From Parasponia andersonii (lineage: Eukaryota; Streptophyta; Magnoliopsida; Rosales; Cannabaceae): 64,000 nucleotides of DNA. The position numbers were made by a program, and so were the translations under genes. The stretch covers positions 1,726,791 through 1,790,790 of the forward strand of contig JXTB01000001.1 in the NCBI GenBank assembly GCA_002914805.1, written 5' to 3'. Positions 33,431 through 45,780 of this stretch are shown here, one piece after another. Under the pieces are notes generated by a model that worked only from the letters and a program-made list of their open reading frames with translations, was not told where the DNA came from and searched no databases. How positions within the stretch are numbered: the stretch's first letter is position 1; every line of letters starts with the position of its first letter.

Positions 33431-35056
33431 TAGCCATTTGATCATAAAATAAAATAACCGAAAATTAAAGTATAAATCGATGGATAAATATTTCGATACT
33501 CCTTAAACAAAGACTTATATATATTAATATGTATAGAGAGAAAAAAAAATAGAAAAAAGAAAGAAAAAACTAACCCATAGAAATAATTTCCAACCAATGA
33601 CAAAGCTTGTTAAGAAGTAATAATAACAAAGGGATAATCTAGAATTTGTCATTTTTTTTCACTTGGTTTCTAATGTCTATTATGCCTAGATTAGAATGAA
33701 GTTGTTGCCTTTTACACGTGATAAGTATTTAAATCGTTTTTTAAAGGTTTAGAAGGAAACAAAGAAAAGAACGAGAATATTAATTAGCGAGCGCCGATGT
33801 AGCTGTCTCGCAAAAGACGCATATTTTGGTTTGTAGCTAAAAAAAAAAAATGGCATTTTAATTTGGTGTATGTACCGACATGGATAGTTGGATACATGCC
33901 CATAAATTCAAAAGATTGGTCGATCGACAACGAAAAAATCAGCCTGCAAAGTAAGAGAATCTTTATAAATGCACGTCTCCTTTGCTTCAATCCTCACAAA
34001 ACAACAAAAATAAAAATAAAATAAAATAAATATTGTTAAGCCATCTTGAAATTTGCAACATCATGCGTAGATTTTGCTTTCGAGAGTCGTCACACAAAGG
34101 CGACACTTTTTGGCGTAAACAGTTAGATCAATTTTTATCTTAGTGATCATTAATGGGATTTCAATGTAAGAAATATGAGAATTACGTACATTTTGAGGCG
34201 GAGCCACTTGAAGTCCATAGTGGCAATTATATGTAATTTTTTCCCCAAAATTAATCTCTGTCTTTTATAAATTTACATTTCTCCTCTTTGAATTTATAAA
34301 ATTTTAAGTGGGCTCCTTAAGTCTTGAGTTAGATCTTGAGTTAGATCTTTTCTAAGTGAAATATATTTTACTTTTACCCCCTTTATATTAAATTATTAGC
34401 TTCGTCACTCTCATTCGACTTGTCTTTGGAAAATTAAAGTTAGAATCCAAATTCTTTATTCTATTTTCTGTTTTATTCTTTAGTCAGAATCCAAATCCAA
34501 ATTCTTTATTCGACTTCTCATGCAGTTTCCTACTTTGTAAGTCTCAACATATATAAGTAAATGTAATATCATTGACTCTTACCCAAAAATACTAGTACGG
34601 AAGTATTTTTGAATTTATAGACTACCACTTAAAAACTAAGATCTTTCTAGAACATACTCGAGATTTGAGATGTTATAATCTCCTTTCGTTAAAGGTCTAA
34701 CGTCCTTGATAGGGGTCCACATTCAACAGCCTACATATCAATAACCCACACATAACTCCTATTAATATGGTCTATATTTATCACCATTCTAGTACGTGGT
34801 AATCCTTTAAGGCCTACACACATACGGATTGGGTCAGTTCTGAATGCCAAATATAACACCATTGAGCCTCACCTAAAAAAACTAACTTAAAGGTATTTTT
34901 GGGCTTATGAACTATAACTTAAATACCTATAATTTTTCTAAAACATACCTGATATGAGACTTAAGGCGATACAATATAGTTATATATGTATATATACATG
35001 GACATTATCTTTTTTAATTTTTTAGATAACATATATAACTAAATATATGTACACAT
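33431..35056. other. Intergenic with a dispersed-repeat pair
   Basis: No gene seen. Two related ~115 bp blocks in direct orientation lie at about 34565-34680 and 34850-34965; both contain 'gtatttttg', a stretch 'ctaccactta'/'ctataactta', and 'aacatac'. They look like fragments of one interspersed repeat. Confidence 0.45.
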
Positions 35057-35200
35057 GACGAAGTGAGTTAGCTCAAGTAGTAAGAACATTCACTATCTGA
35101 GATCTCGGTCCTAGTTTCGAGTCACATTGGGTAGGCATGAAAACATATTATCCCTAATAGAGTAGAATGGAGATTGAGTAGTAGTAAGTATTTTTTCTTT
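35057..35200 (+). mobile_element. tRNA-derived SINE, copy 1
   Basis: The 5' region carries RNA polymerase III promoter boxes: an A box ttagctcaagtag at about 35068-35080 and a B box agtttcgagtc at about 35113-35123. A tRNA-unrelated part with 'attatccctaatag' follows, ending in 'tagtagtaagta' and a T-rich tail. It is short, without coding, and has a close second copy downstream. Family name not assigned. Confidence 0.7.
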
Positions 35201-35257
35201 AATTTGTAATAAGTGGAGGTTATTAGTTAAGTCCTTCTTTTTCTAAAAAAAATAATA

Positions 35258-35400
35258 TGAAGTGGGTTAGCTCAAGTGATAAGAGTATCCACTACCTGGG
35301 ATCTTGGTCTTAGATTCGAGTTACATCGGGAGTAGGCGTAAAAACCTATTATCCCTAATAGGATAATGTGGAGATTAGGTAATAGTAAGTATTTTTTTTT
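35258..35400 (+). mobile_element. tRNA-derived SINE, copy 2
   Basis: Same layout as copy 1: A box ttagctcaagtga, B box agattcgagtt, shared body with 'attatccctaata', and a tail 'agtaagta' plus a T run ending at 35400. It sits about 57 bp after copy 1, and its tail directly precedes a Tekay integrase fragment. Confidence 0.7.
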
Positions 35401-36296
35401 AATTTGCTATAGTCTTAGATATGTGTGTCAGATTTACTTCAAAATTCTGGAAGAGTGTACAACGAGCCTTGGGAACTAAATTGAAATTTAATATTGCATT
35501 CCATTCTCAGACAGAGGTCAAGCTAAGAGGACTATTTAGATCTTAAAAGATATGCTTAGAGCTTGTGTTATGGACTTCCAAGGATCATAGAATCACTACC
35601 TATTGTTAACTTAGTTCTCCTATAACAACAACTTTCAAGCTAAAATTGGTATTACGCCATATGAGATATTGTATGATAGAAAGTATAGATCTCCAGTTCA
35701 CTAGGATGAGATTAGAGAACGACGATATCTGGGTCCTGATATCATTAGAGATACATTGAGGTAGTTGAAAAGATCAGAAAATTTATGATAGTAGCTCAAA
35801 GTAGGCAAAAGTTTTATGCAGATTTAAAACGTCGATCCTTACACTTTTCTGTTAGTAATAAAGTATTTCTCAAAGTGGCTCTTATGAAAGGTGTAATAAG
35901 ATTTGGAAATAAAGGAAAGTTGAACCCAAGATTTATAGGTCCTTATAAGATCTTTGAGAAAGTTGGGAATATTGCTTATAGACTTGCCCTTCCCCTAGAG
36001 TTATCAGGCGTACACAACGTCTTCTATATTTCTATGTTAAGAAAGTATGTATCAGATCCATCTCATATTCTTAGCTAGGAGGCACTTAAACTAGATCTAA
36101 AGTTAACTTATGAGGGACATCTCGCTCAAATTTTAGATAGAAAGGAGAAAGAATTGAGAAACAAAAGAATTCCTTCAGTAAAGTCATGTGACGAAATCAT
36201 TCTATAGGGGAGGCTACATAAGAACGCGAAGATGAAATGAGATACCAACATCTAGAGCTATTTGGTAAGCAAATTTTGAGTACGAAACTTTTATTC
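35401..36296 (+). pseudogene. Second Tekay-like integrase fragment with chromodomain-type C-terminus
   Basis: Reading begins inside the integrase core (FTSKFWKSVQRALGTKLKF in one frame), is shifted in the middle, and is clean at 35785-36078. There it shows SRQKFYADLKRR, the GPY/F block NPRFIGPYKIFEKVGNIAYRLALP, and VHNVFYISMLRKYV. After a stop it continues with LTYEGHLAQILDRKEKELRNK and IPSVK, the chromodomain-like end of Tekay polyproteins. The text upstream is missing at the SINE border. It supplies exactly the C-terminus missing from T1 but is a separate copy. Confidence 0.8.
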
Positions 36297-36308
36297 AGAA
36301 AGGAGGAT
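36297..36308 (+). promoter_or_regulatory. Polypurine tract of the second Tekay fragment
   Basis: The run agaaaggaggat precedes TGTGATATC, a good LTR start. Confidence 0.65.
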
Positions 36309-37929
36309 TGTGATATCTGAAATTACAATACGATACTCAGCTCCTCACAAAATCAAGAGCCAATAATAACGTGATTACATAATATTTTTTTATTATATTA
36401 TTGTCATATCTACATACTATTTTAAGATTTGATTTTAAATTATTATGATTTTTAATTTTTATTACGTTTTAAGATATTTTGTAGTGAAATACTCCAAAAA
36501 TGCACTTTGGTATAAGTTTTGATACGTATTAATCCAATTAGAAAAAAAACGTTACACATTTGTATTTTGATTAACTATTAGTGTTATTTTATTTCTTTGA
36601 ATATCTCGTTAAGATAATTTTGATTCATGATAATTATCCTTTTACAAGGGATACATTTGTTTTAATTAGAAAATGTTCTAGAAGCCTATTTGTATATATA
36701 TCTAAATATTTTTCTTGACAATAAGAACACTAATATTAATCAAGTCACTTTGTTACTTATTATTTGTATCTTTTATGTTGTTAATATTTACATGTATTTT
36801 TTTAAAAAAATTAAGTTTTAAACGTGTCTTATCTAATTCATATCAGTGTTATAAATATGTGTAATTATATGTTGTTCCAAAAAAAAAGGGAAAAAGAAAA
36901 GCTGACTTTTGATAAATGGGCAACCGCTGAGAATATTTAAACACCGTTTCTCTTAAATTGTTTTCTCGATCTCTTAGGAGTGTTTACATAAGTATGTATT
37001 AAAATTTCTTGGACCAAATTACATGTGTGTGTGTCAGGAAGTTCTTGTAAAATAACTATTACCTTGATTTTTACTCCTTGAAATGATTCAAATGTTGTAC
37101 TTGTGATTTTTAAATTTAATTATGTTGGTTGTAGTTGACGACTTACTGTTTGATATGTGTTTAGAGTCATGAGAATTTGAGCCATAAGATTAGGACAAGG
37201 AACGAATTATATGTTGGGAATTGTTATATTTAGTTTATTCAAGAATGCTTTGATAACAGTATGGAGAGGACTTTTATACTACATATGGGGGATTTGAAAT
37301 ATATTAGAATGCGAGACCTCTATACAACGACTTATGATTAGTTATTAGTTATTTGAGTGACTCAGTATGCAATTCACGGTCTTGTCAGACAATGCAATAT
37401 ACACATGGATCCTAATCATATAATTATCTGTTATCTATTATGTATATTCTACATTTGCATACGTTACTTACTGAGTTTTATAATCACAATCATTTTTACA
37501 TTGTACAAGGTACTAATACTATATGAGTTAAAGGAAAAGTGCTGACTTTCTGACCGCGGCTTACATATATGAGTATTTTGACACTGTGATTTCCTGATTG
37601 AAAATTTTATACCTATTTTGAGTATGTGTACATTATGTATATTTTTAAGAGAGGTCCACTCTATGAGTATGTATATACGTATATATTAGACTGTGTATAA
37701 TTACGAGTAGAGTTTTCTTTTTTCTTCTAGTATGTTTAAAAAGTTTTAAATTTTCACCATTTTATTAGTTCTAAGTCGAGTAGCGTCTCCTAATTCTACT
37801 AAATATTTTTACAAATATCCTTACGTACGTCCTCTAATTCCTGAGGACATCTTTTTTTATTATTATATTTACTTTGCATGTTTTGAAATTGTATCTTCTA
37901 TTGATTTTCCTTCTCCTATTAGAAAGTGA
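36309..37929 (+). repeat. 3' LTR of the second Tekay fragment (right end undefined)
   Basis: It begins TGTGATATCTG directly after the polypurine tract. The region is AT-rich and non-coding. No partner LTR is in the window, so the right border is unknown; the left end of the adjoining CACTA transposon must also lie in this interval or have been lost. Confidence 0.45.
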
Positions 37930-39077
37930 ATTGTTATTCTAACAATGCTCTTAGCCCTTCCTGAGGTCTATGGAATACATCCCTCTGAGTTACATAGGCT
38001 CCTACAAAACGTACATAATCAGAGTACTCAGGTGTCCCCAAAACTCGAGTTAATATGTGAGCCGATTTCCTGAATCTCTCCTCGAGGCCTCATATCATAT
38101 AACTCATCCTAAACGAGATACCAAATTAGTTAAATATAGAAACAAATGCACAAACTAAGATTTTAAATAGAAGTAAGAAGAACTTACAATTCGCTCTTCT
38201 ATCGCTTGAGTTATGGGATTGAGATATCCTCCTTTACGGTCCTGACGTATGGCTTTCTATCATTCCGCTTGTTCTATTTTATAAATCGTACGTGTTTTCT
38301 AAAGTTTTTCTGTAATAGATGCAATCTTTTTCCTAGATGTGTAATGAACATATTTATTATATTTTGCTCTTCTCTGTTATTGGACCAACCTTTTTGCCTG
38401 TGAAAATATTACCAATGATGAGTATCAGTTTTAAAAATACTCCCTATATAACTTATTGTATCGCACCTGAATTTCAGAGGATAATCAATCTTCAAGATAT
38501 ATAGCCTAATCATCTAGGAATATGCTTGCAAATGATGACGAGTGAGTCAATGTCGTAGGATTCTCTACCCTATATTTATCATCCTCCTTATACTTGAATA
38601 TTATATGAGCAGTTAAGTAGTTTTTAAATTGACGCCATTTTTTCCTCACAAATTTTATTACAAAGGATCTAGATTCCTTTGCTATAATATATATACACTG
38701 TAAATAATTAAAATTAATATTTATAACAATATAAAATACTCATTATATAGAATTCAAGACTAATTAAGAATATTATCTCTTACCACAATATCATCCTAAA
38801 TCTTTCATCGGAGATCGCCCTCCACCTAACGCCATGTGACAATAGCGATCGGAACCATACTATGAGCTAAGACATCTAAGTAAGTCTCTAGCTCGATGAC
38901 GATATCCTTGGTTGGTTGTCCCTCTTTGAATCTTCTTTTGATAATTTGTTTACATAATGTTGCCCCTTTTTGTACCTTTTTTTTATATGTATCCATGTCT
39001 TCTTCTTTTTTATTCTCTCTATCATGGATATCATCTTCATCATCTCTTCTTGCTATTAATCTAAAAACAAAATACAA
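37930..39077 (-). pseudogene. CACTA transposase C-terminal exons
   Basis: The piece 39077-38826 reads ELETYLDVLAHSMVPI and a following TW, a block conserved at the C-terminus of plant En/Spm-type proteins. Pieces at 38700-38480 (KKWRQFKNYLTAHI) and about 38400-38200 (KRLVQ*QRRAKYNKYVHYTSRK) continue it. One near 38090-37930 includes VRFVGAYVTQRD after an intron-like gap. Stops and shifts are frequent. Confidence 0.6.
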
Positions 39078-39271
39078 TAGTTAGAAATGCTAATCAAGAT
39101 AAACGTAATAAAATTAATACTCATACTTATATCATCAAATATTTATTTATTTCATAAAATTAATACTCACAATTATATTATCAAATATTTATACCATGAC
39201 ATCACTGTGAGTATATGACATTGATGTTGAAGTAACGATATCTACTATTTCTATCTCTCTAAATTCTATAC

Positions 39272-39715
39272 CTATAGTTTCGAGGTTAGTAAGTGCTTCA
39301 TCATCAAGTATGTCGTCATCAATAGTGACATTTTGTGGTTCATACGTAAGCACAATAGATCATCCGTTTTGTAATGGATCATCAATATAAAATACTTATC
39401 TTGCTTGTATCCAACTCTGTGAGGATCATCTAAAATAAATCCTAACTTATCATGCTTAATCCTGTTATTATTTTCCACCCATTAATATTTGAAAACTGGG
39501 ACTCTAAATGTATGATGGTTGAATTCCCATATTTTATGTGTCACCCCATAGTAAGTTATGTCACTATAAACTAGATTCTTGTCTTTAGCACTAGCAAATT
39601 GTACGGTGCTAGCGAAAATTCTAACTCTACTATTTTGATTAATTCTTATATCATCACATAAGCTAGTGTTAAAATGATGACCATTTACGACGAAAAATTC
39701 ATCTAAAATAGTCAT
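39272..39715 (-). pseudogene. CACTA transposase-associated DUF4216-like domain
   Basis: Reads YYGVTHKIWEFNHHTFRVPV, then a stop, then W-V-x-N-N...HDKLGFILDD and RVGYKQDKYFI. The pattern matches the DUF4216 domain that follows TNP2 in plant CACTA elements. Confidence 0.7.
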
Positions 39716-40161
39716 ATTTGTCGGACCTCAAGCAAGCTACTTCAATTGTTCTGGAACTTTGTCATCTCGCTTGCTTAGTTCGATGTCCATCTAAATAATA
39801 ATTATCCACATGTTAAGAATACTAGAATTTAGTATCAATAAATAATTAGTTAGTGTTATAACTTACTTTTCTTTGTAACCAAAGTGTAAAGGTTTATGGT
39901 GTTCGCTTGTATGCACTTCTCTCTTCGCATTGGAGTCTCACTTTTTAACTATTCTATATGATTTCTAATACAACAAAAATGTTATTAAGTGTAACGAAAT
40001 TTTAATTTCAACTTAATTAAAATTGAGAAGTTTTGTTATACTTACTAGATATATTGTTCGACTTTTAATGAATTTTTAAGAATATTCCTATGTGCTAGTT
40101 GTAATTCTTTATCCTCTATACATATATGTTTGCCACCACCTATACCTCTACTTTCACTATC

Positions 40162-40437
40162 TTAAGAGTAGAGAGCCGTCAGAATACCAATTATCTCTGC
40201 ACTAGCAATGTATTCAGAATAAAATTCAACAGCTTCTTCAGTTATGTAACACTCCACAATGCATGCATCTAGATAGTATTGATTTCTCACATACTCTTTC
40301 GGTATTTTCATTAATCTTTCGAACAGATATATCCATCTCATGTAAACTTGGCCACCTAATTTAACTTTTCTAACTAATTGCACTATTAAATACATCAATA
40401 TATCAAATAAGGAAGGAGGAAAGTATTGCTCCAACAA
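40162..40437 (-). pseudogene. CACTA transposase-associated DUF4218-like domain
   Basis: Shows EQYFPPSLFDILMYLIVQLV, GQVYMRWIYLFERLMKI, YVRNQYYLDACIVECYI and EEAVEFYSEYI, in the usual order and spacing for the domain next to TNP2. Confidence 0.8.
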
Positions 40438-40544
40438 ATATAGGACAATGAAAATTTCTTCTTGTAAAGTATCTAACTATGAAGCATCTATTGTTTTCTT
40501 ATAAATTGTATTGGAGAAGAAACCCAACCTTGTAATAGCATATC

Positions 40545-42050
40545 TTAGATGCTTTTATGAATTGAACAAATCGTAATCGGGAGTAATTGTTGCATCAATG
40601 CATGACAATCATGTGACTTGAGTCCAATTAGTCTAAAGTCCTTTATTGAAATAAAATTATGAATATTTGATGAATATCCTTCTGGCACCCTCACATTTGC
40701 CAAGCACTCACACATTTTACGCCTCTCATCCTTATTCAAATTGAAGCAAGCTGAAGGTAGATAGACCATTTTATCACTCATTATTGGAGCTAACTCATTC
40801 CTCAATCCCATTTCCTGAAGATCTAAGCAAGAGATAATCTCATCTTTTGTTTTTCCAGGGAAATTAAGAAGAGTCCTGATAATACAATCATGAATATTTT
40901 TCTCTATGTGCATCACATCTAAATTATGTCTCAACAATTAAAGTTTCCAATACTTCAATTAAAAAAAATCAACTTTTTTTTTCCAACATTCATGTTTCTT
41001 TTCTCCCTCATCTTTTTTCTTTTTGTCCCTCCCTTTTCCCCCTTTTTTTCCTCCCTTTGTCTATTGGTTCCTCGTCATGATTTTGCTTTTCCTATTGAAT
41101 ATTAAGTCCATAAATTTTATCATAAATTGCTTCATTACTCAATGGTTCTAAGGCAACACTAACTTCTTTTTCACTATTAAATACCTTTGTATATTTTCGA
41201 AATGGGTGACTTAAAGGTGAAAACTATTAATGACTCATATACGCTTCTTTCCTCCTATTTCTCAATCTTATGACATAGGTATCCTCAGAACAAATAGGAC
41301 ATACTTTATAGCCTTTCATATAGAGCATCTCATGGTATAAAGTTCTCATTTCGATAGGAATCGTAGCATCTAACCTTATCCCATAAAGTTTTCAAATCAT
41401 CCACTAAGGGCGCCAAATAGACATTAATATCATTGGCAGGTTGTTTATCTCCTAATATTAGTAATATCAATATTACAAATCTCCTTTTCATACACGACCA
41501 AGGATGAAGATTGTAAATTGCAACAATGGTCGGCCAATAACTATAATTAGGACTTAGTGTACGATTAGAGTTAATGCCATCCGCTGAAAGACCAAGATGA
41601 AGGTTTCTAGGATCTTCTCTAATTTTTGATCATATTTCATCCACCCTCTTCTAAGCTGGTGAATCAGTGGGATGCTGAAGCTTGTCGTCTTTTATTCTTC
41701 CTATCTCATGCCATATTAATCATTTCACATAATTAGGATTCCAGAATAAATATTTAAATTTTGGTATTAGAGAAATATACTGTAAGATTTTAGTTGATAT
41801 TCTAACCTTTTTTTTCTTTACTATTCTTTTTATTTTTCCATCTTGAACATTGGTATTTATGATAAGCTTTAGTTTCAGCATACTCTTTTTGGTACAAGAT
41901 ACAATCTTTGGGATATAAATGTATCTTTTTGTACTTCATGCCTAATGCACACAACGATTTTTTGGCATCATACGTAGAGGACAAAATGTCATTACTATTT
42001 GGAAAGATTTCTCCTAGAAAGTTAAGTAACTAAGATAATCTAAAGTCACT
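40545..42050 (-). pseudogene. TNP2-like transposase (Transposase_21) remnant
   Basis: Minus-strand blocks in order: LCALGMKYKKIHLYPKDCIL and RWKNKKN (41984-41802). Then EDPRNLHLGLSADGIN, PNYSYWPTIVAIYNLHPW and YKVCPICSEDTY (41640-41280). Then LRHNLDVMHIEKNIHD, PSACFNLNKDERRKM, and FRLIGLKSHDCHALMQQLLP (40937-40545). These are TNP2 landmarks. A low-complexity K/E/G-rich insert lies at about 41100-40960. Stops at 41220 and shifts show decay. The protein would bind and cut element ends in the nucleus. Confidence 0.85.
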
Positions 42051-42535
42051 CTAACCATTCCTAACTTTCAAATTGAAAATTCTAACTAAGAATGAGAATT
42101 TTATGACTTTTGAATTAGGAAAAAGAGGGCTTTCAGTCTCTTCTAATAATTTTATAAATTCCTCTAGACGACCAACAAAACATTTTTCGACATCGTTAGC
42201 CATATAAACTAGGTGATTATCTTCCAAATTCATAGAAACATCTTCCATACGAGCTCTTTTATGAGAAACATATTCACTCTGTGATTTTTCTTCGTACCAC
42301 ATCCACTTTGTATAGAACATATCTACCCATTCACACACAAATATCCTCTTACATCACCAAGTGCAATTTTTTTGATGTTACCACACTTGATACATAGACA
42401 GGGCATCATATTGGGATCAAAACCCTTTTCAATAGAAAATTTCAAAAAAGCTTCAACTCCTTTTTCATACTCTTTTGTCAATCTATTCTTCGTTTTCCAA
42501 TTTCTATCCATCTTAGCTAAATTTCTAAAATACAT
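42051..42535 (-). pseudogene. CACTA transposase-associated N-terminal domain
   Basis: The first exon starts near 42535/42511: MDRNWKTKNRLTKEYEKGVE, FLKFSIEKG and PCLCIKCGN, the pattern of the transposase-associated domain with paired cysteines. A second frame (42338-42051) continues with an acidic part typical of the linker to TNP2. Confidence 0.75.
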
Positions 42536-42539
42536 TTAA

Positions 42540-43494
42540 TAAAACCTTCCTATATAAATGGACTAACTCTCCTTGTAAATAAATACCAATACAACCATTC
42601 TAAATACCATAATCAATTCAAGCTCATATAGCACTATTTCTCAATCATTTTTTATGTCAATATATTAATATAATCACACAAATATATTAACATCTAAGGT
42701 ACTAATATTTCATACAAAATTTCACCACTAACCAAGCATCTAATTGATATAATTATCTCTAATTTAATAATTATTAAGCTAATTATAATCGCATTATTCA
42801 TATTCAAGGATTTTAACTCATAAATTATCAAAACTATATACTAACTAAAAAAATTATTACATATTCTACTAACCAAGTGTGAAAAGTTTATATTAATTGC
42901 TAAATTGGCAATACTCTATAATAATATTATCAAATTCGTCACTAAAATTACATCAACTATACTATAAAATATTATAAACATTAGATATTATCACAAATTA
43001 TAGCCTAGTATATATAGAAAAATCTTAACATACATTGTACAAACTCTTCTCATATAACAAATACTAGTGTAAAAGAACTAATTTAAAATCTAAAATTATC
43101 ATTCAAACTAACTAAAAAAATAAACTTAAAAATTCAGAAAAATAATTAAATTCCTAAAAATAGTATGTTTTAAGCAAAAATTGAAGAAGAATCTACAATA
43201 CCGATCAAGAATGAATCTAGTACATATGAATTAAAAAAAACACATAATGGTCAGATTTTGCAGTGGTAAGCTCAGAAAATTTAAATTCTTTCTAGAATAA
43301 AATAGAGCTACAAATACTTATAGATCTGATAAGAAAATCCTATAGAAGTGTCGGACTCATCAAAAGAAAGAAAAGGCAACAACAATCACGAAATTTGGTG
43401 GTGATTGGGCTGAAAAATTGAAAAGGGGCCCACAAAGAATAACAAGAAGACTACTGGAGCTGTGCTTGGCCCCCAGCTAATATAACGCCTTATT
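42540..43494 (-). other. CACTA 5' non-coding region
   Basis: AT-rich sequence between the terminal repeats and the first coding exon. No gene seen; promoter of the transposase gene would lie here. Confidence 0.5.
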
Positions 43495-43723
43495 ATGCTG
43501 CCTCTAGGGCAAGCAATGTGGTACTTCCCAAGTGAACATGCCACGTCGCTTGCCCCAAAAGCGACGTGGTATGTAAGTTATCACATCGCTTAATATAAAA
43601 GCGACATGGTTTTGGGACATGTCACATCGCTTCTATATGACATGATGTGAGTTTAGTACCATGTTGTTTGTTGTAATAAATGACATGGTATTAGTGACAT
43701 GGTATGCTACTTTTTTAGTAGTG
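43495..43723. repeat. CACTA right terminus: inverted repeat and subterminal repeats
   Basis: Subterminal motifs of the type gcgacgtgg/gcgacatgg and their complements (ccacgtcgct, cacatcgctt) recur at about 43550, 43563, 43586, 43600, 43626 and, in weaker form, to 43700. The element ends in the 13 bp terminal repeat at 43711-43723. Such arrays bind the transposase in En/Spm elements. Confidence 0.8.
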
Positions 43724-44308
43724 AAGGTTTGATCAACTTTAGATGATATTAGACATACTGTATTGGATCAATAATAATTAAATTTATCCATTTTGTTTCC
43801 AATTTAATCTTTTCATAAGAAAAAAATAAATTTCATAAAGATTAATTACAAAACATTAAAACCTTCAACAAAATTGAGATTAAAAATCAATATGTATTTT
43901 TTAGATACAAGATAATATTAACTAAGTATCTATATTTCCAAAAGAAAAAAGAATTAAAAAAAAGTCCAATAGTAGCCTAAGTTGATAAATACCAAAAGTA
44001 CGAGAAGTTAAAGTTATAGCCATAAGTGTGGGCACGTAGGCTCAATTAAAAACTAAAATTATATAAAAAGCAAACATGTTGTCGAAAGATTTTTACAAAC
44101 AATTTCTATGTGCAATACAAGTTTAAATTGTAACTTTTCCCCTTAAAACCATAAGTAAAATCAAACCATGTAGTTTGAGAATTTCTTAAACCAAACACTT
44201 AGAAGGGAAATCCCAATACTCAAGAACTATGGCTTTAACTTAGGAATCTCCCAAGAGTTACCTAAGTAATGAGTCCTAGGACTAACTCTTGGCTGAGAAC
44301 TATAACTT
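43724..44308. other. Intergenic
   Basis: No gene or recognised repeat. Confidence 0.5.
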
Positions 44309-44313
44309 ACTAG
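44309..44313. other. Target-site duplication, left (ACTAG)
   Basis: ACTAG directly precedes the copia 5' LTR and is repeated perfectly at 49645-49649. Confidence 0.9.
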
Positions 44314-44882
44314 TGTTGACAGTCGAGGATAACTAATTTAGTTAAGTTAGTTGGGATATTATAATAAGTTAGTTAGGAGTTAGTTACGATATCAACTTAA
44401 TTACTCTAACTAATTCTTAAAGATGTATTAATTAAGCCTTTGGTTTCATGCTCAGAGTGTGAGACTCGTTCTATATATATATGCTTTGTTTTGAATGCCA
44501 AGAGTAGAGTGAAAACAATATATGAGAATTAAGTGTTGATTGAGAGATGTTACTATATCGTACATATTGCAACATAGATGATTTCTCTATTTCATATTGC
44601 AATATTGACTCTATATTCTATAAGCTAAGATATTCATGATTATACTATGGAGAGGTTTGAGAGTAGCTTGTAGTAAGAATCTTGCTATGTAATTCGAGAG
44701 TACATAAAAGTATAATCCTTTTAGTTGATAGTAGATTTGACTTGAGGCAGGTTTCCTGCCTTGGATGTACAGTTTTAATATTGAAAACTAGAACCAAGTA
44801 AATCGTGCTGAGCTCTTTTCTTGCTCTAGTTTTTTTTGTATTTTTTCTTAATTGTTTGAATGGTCTGGTTATTCCACCAAAA
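44314..44882 (+). repeat. Copia 5' LTR
   Basis: Starts TGTTGACAG and ends 'attccaccaaaa'; homologous to 49083-49644. A TATA-like run (ctatatatatatgc) is at about 44472-44485. Confidence 0.9.
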
Positions 44883-44884
44883 AG

Positions 44885-44895
44885 TGGTATCAAAG
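44885..44895 (+). promoter_or_regulatory. Copia primer-binding site
   Basis: Reads tggtatcaaag, the initiator-Met tRNA type with one change, two bases after the LTR. Confidence 0.8.
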
Positions 44896-44966
44896 ATAGG
44901 TTACTGAGACTCTGAGGCAGATCAATCTGAGTTAAAGTAATTGATTTCAAGAAATAAGATTCGAAG

Positions 44967-45780
44967 ATGGGTACTTTGGAGAAAGAGATTCAAAAGTTTG
45001 ATGGAAAGAGGGATTTCAACATCTGAAAGAAGAAGATGAAGGTTGTACTTGTCTAATAAAAGTGTGCGAAGGCTCTTGGGTATGCTTCGAGATTGTCAGA
45101 AACTATGAAGCCATCAAAGAAGGAAGAACTTCTTGAAATAGTGTATAGTTTGCTAATCTTAAACTTGGTTGACAATCTATTATGATAAGTCAACGAATAA
45201 AACACGACTGTGAAGGTTTAGTCTAAACTTGATGCTCTCTACTTGACCAAAACTCTCTCAAATAAGATATCAATGAAGGAACAATTTTGTTTTTTAAGAT
45301 AGATTCAACAAAATCATTGGAATACAATCTTGATGACTTTAAGAGAATTACTGTAACTTTGTCAAATATTGATGAGAAAATCAATGATGAAAATCAAGCT
45401 ATTATCATCTTAAATTCACTGCTCGATTCTTACAAAGACTTAAAGTCAGCTATCAAGTATGGAAATGAATCATTTTCCTTTAATGACATTCTTGGAGTAC
45501 TAAGATCCTGTGATCTTGAATTCAAGATTGAGAAACAATCCAGAGGTGAGGGTCTATAAGCTCACGGAAGAACCTATAAGAGAGATAATTCTAATGGGAG
45601 AAGGAAGTCGAGATCACAATCCACAGAAAGAAAAACCTACTAGAATTGTCACAAAGATGGGTATATTCAGAGATTTTATCCAAAAAGAAAGAAGAACAAT
45701 GAACAAGATCATACTGATACGACCAATATCTTAGATGGATTTTACTCAGATGATATGCTTACTATTGCATCAGAGAGTTC
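44967..45780 (+). pseudogene. Copia gag remnant
   Basis: Start at 44967 gives MGTLEKEIQKFDGKRDFNI. Stops follow, but 45287-45559 preserves a UBN2-type core (LDDFKRITVTLSNIDEKI, ILNSLLDSYKDL). The zinc knuckle near 45650 reads NCHKDGYIQRFYP, having lost His and Cys ligands. Confidence 0.75.

Larger units (their letters stand above)
37930..43723 (-). mobile_element. CACTA (En/Spm) DNA transposon, left end not found
   Basis: Minus-strand coding pieces follow the order of plant TNP2-type transposase genes and end near 37930. On the right, the terminal inverted repeat reads CACTACTAAAAAAGTAGC on the minus strand (43706-43723), preceded by subterminal repeats. No CACTA terminus is visible on the left between 36309 and 37930, so the element is either truncated there or has a mutated end. 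Confidence 0.8.

Noticed and set aside
35068..35123. tRNA gene at the SINE
   Set aside because: A and B boxes are present but no cloverleaf or acceptor stem forms; the repeat body and second copy show a SINE.
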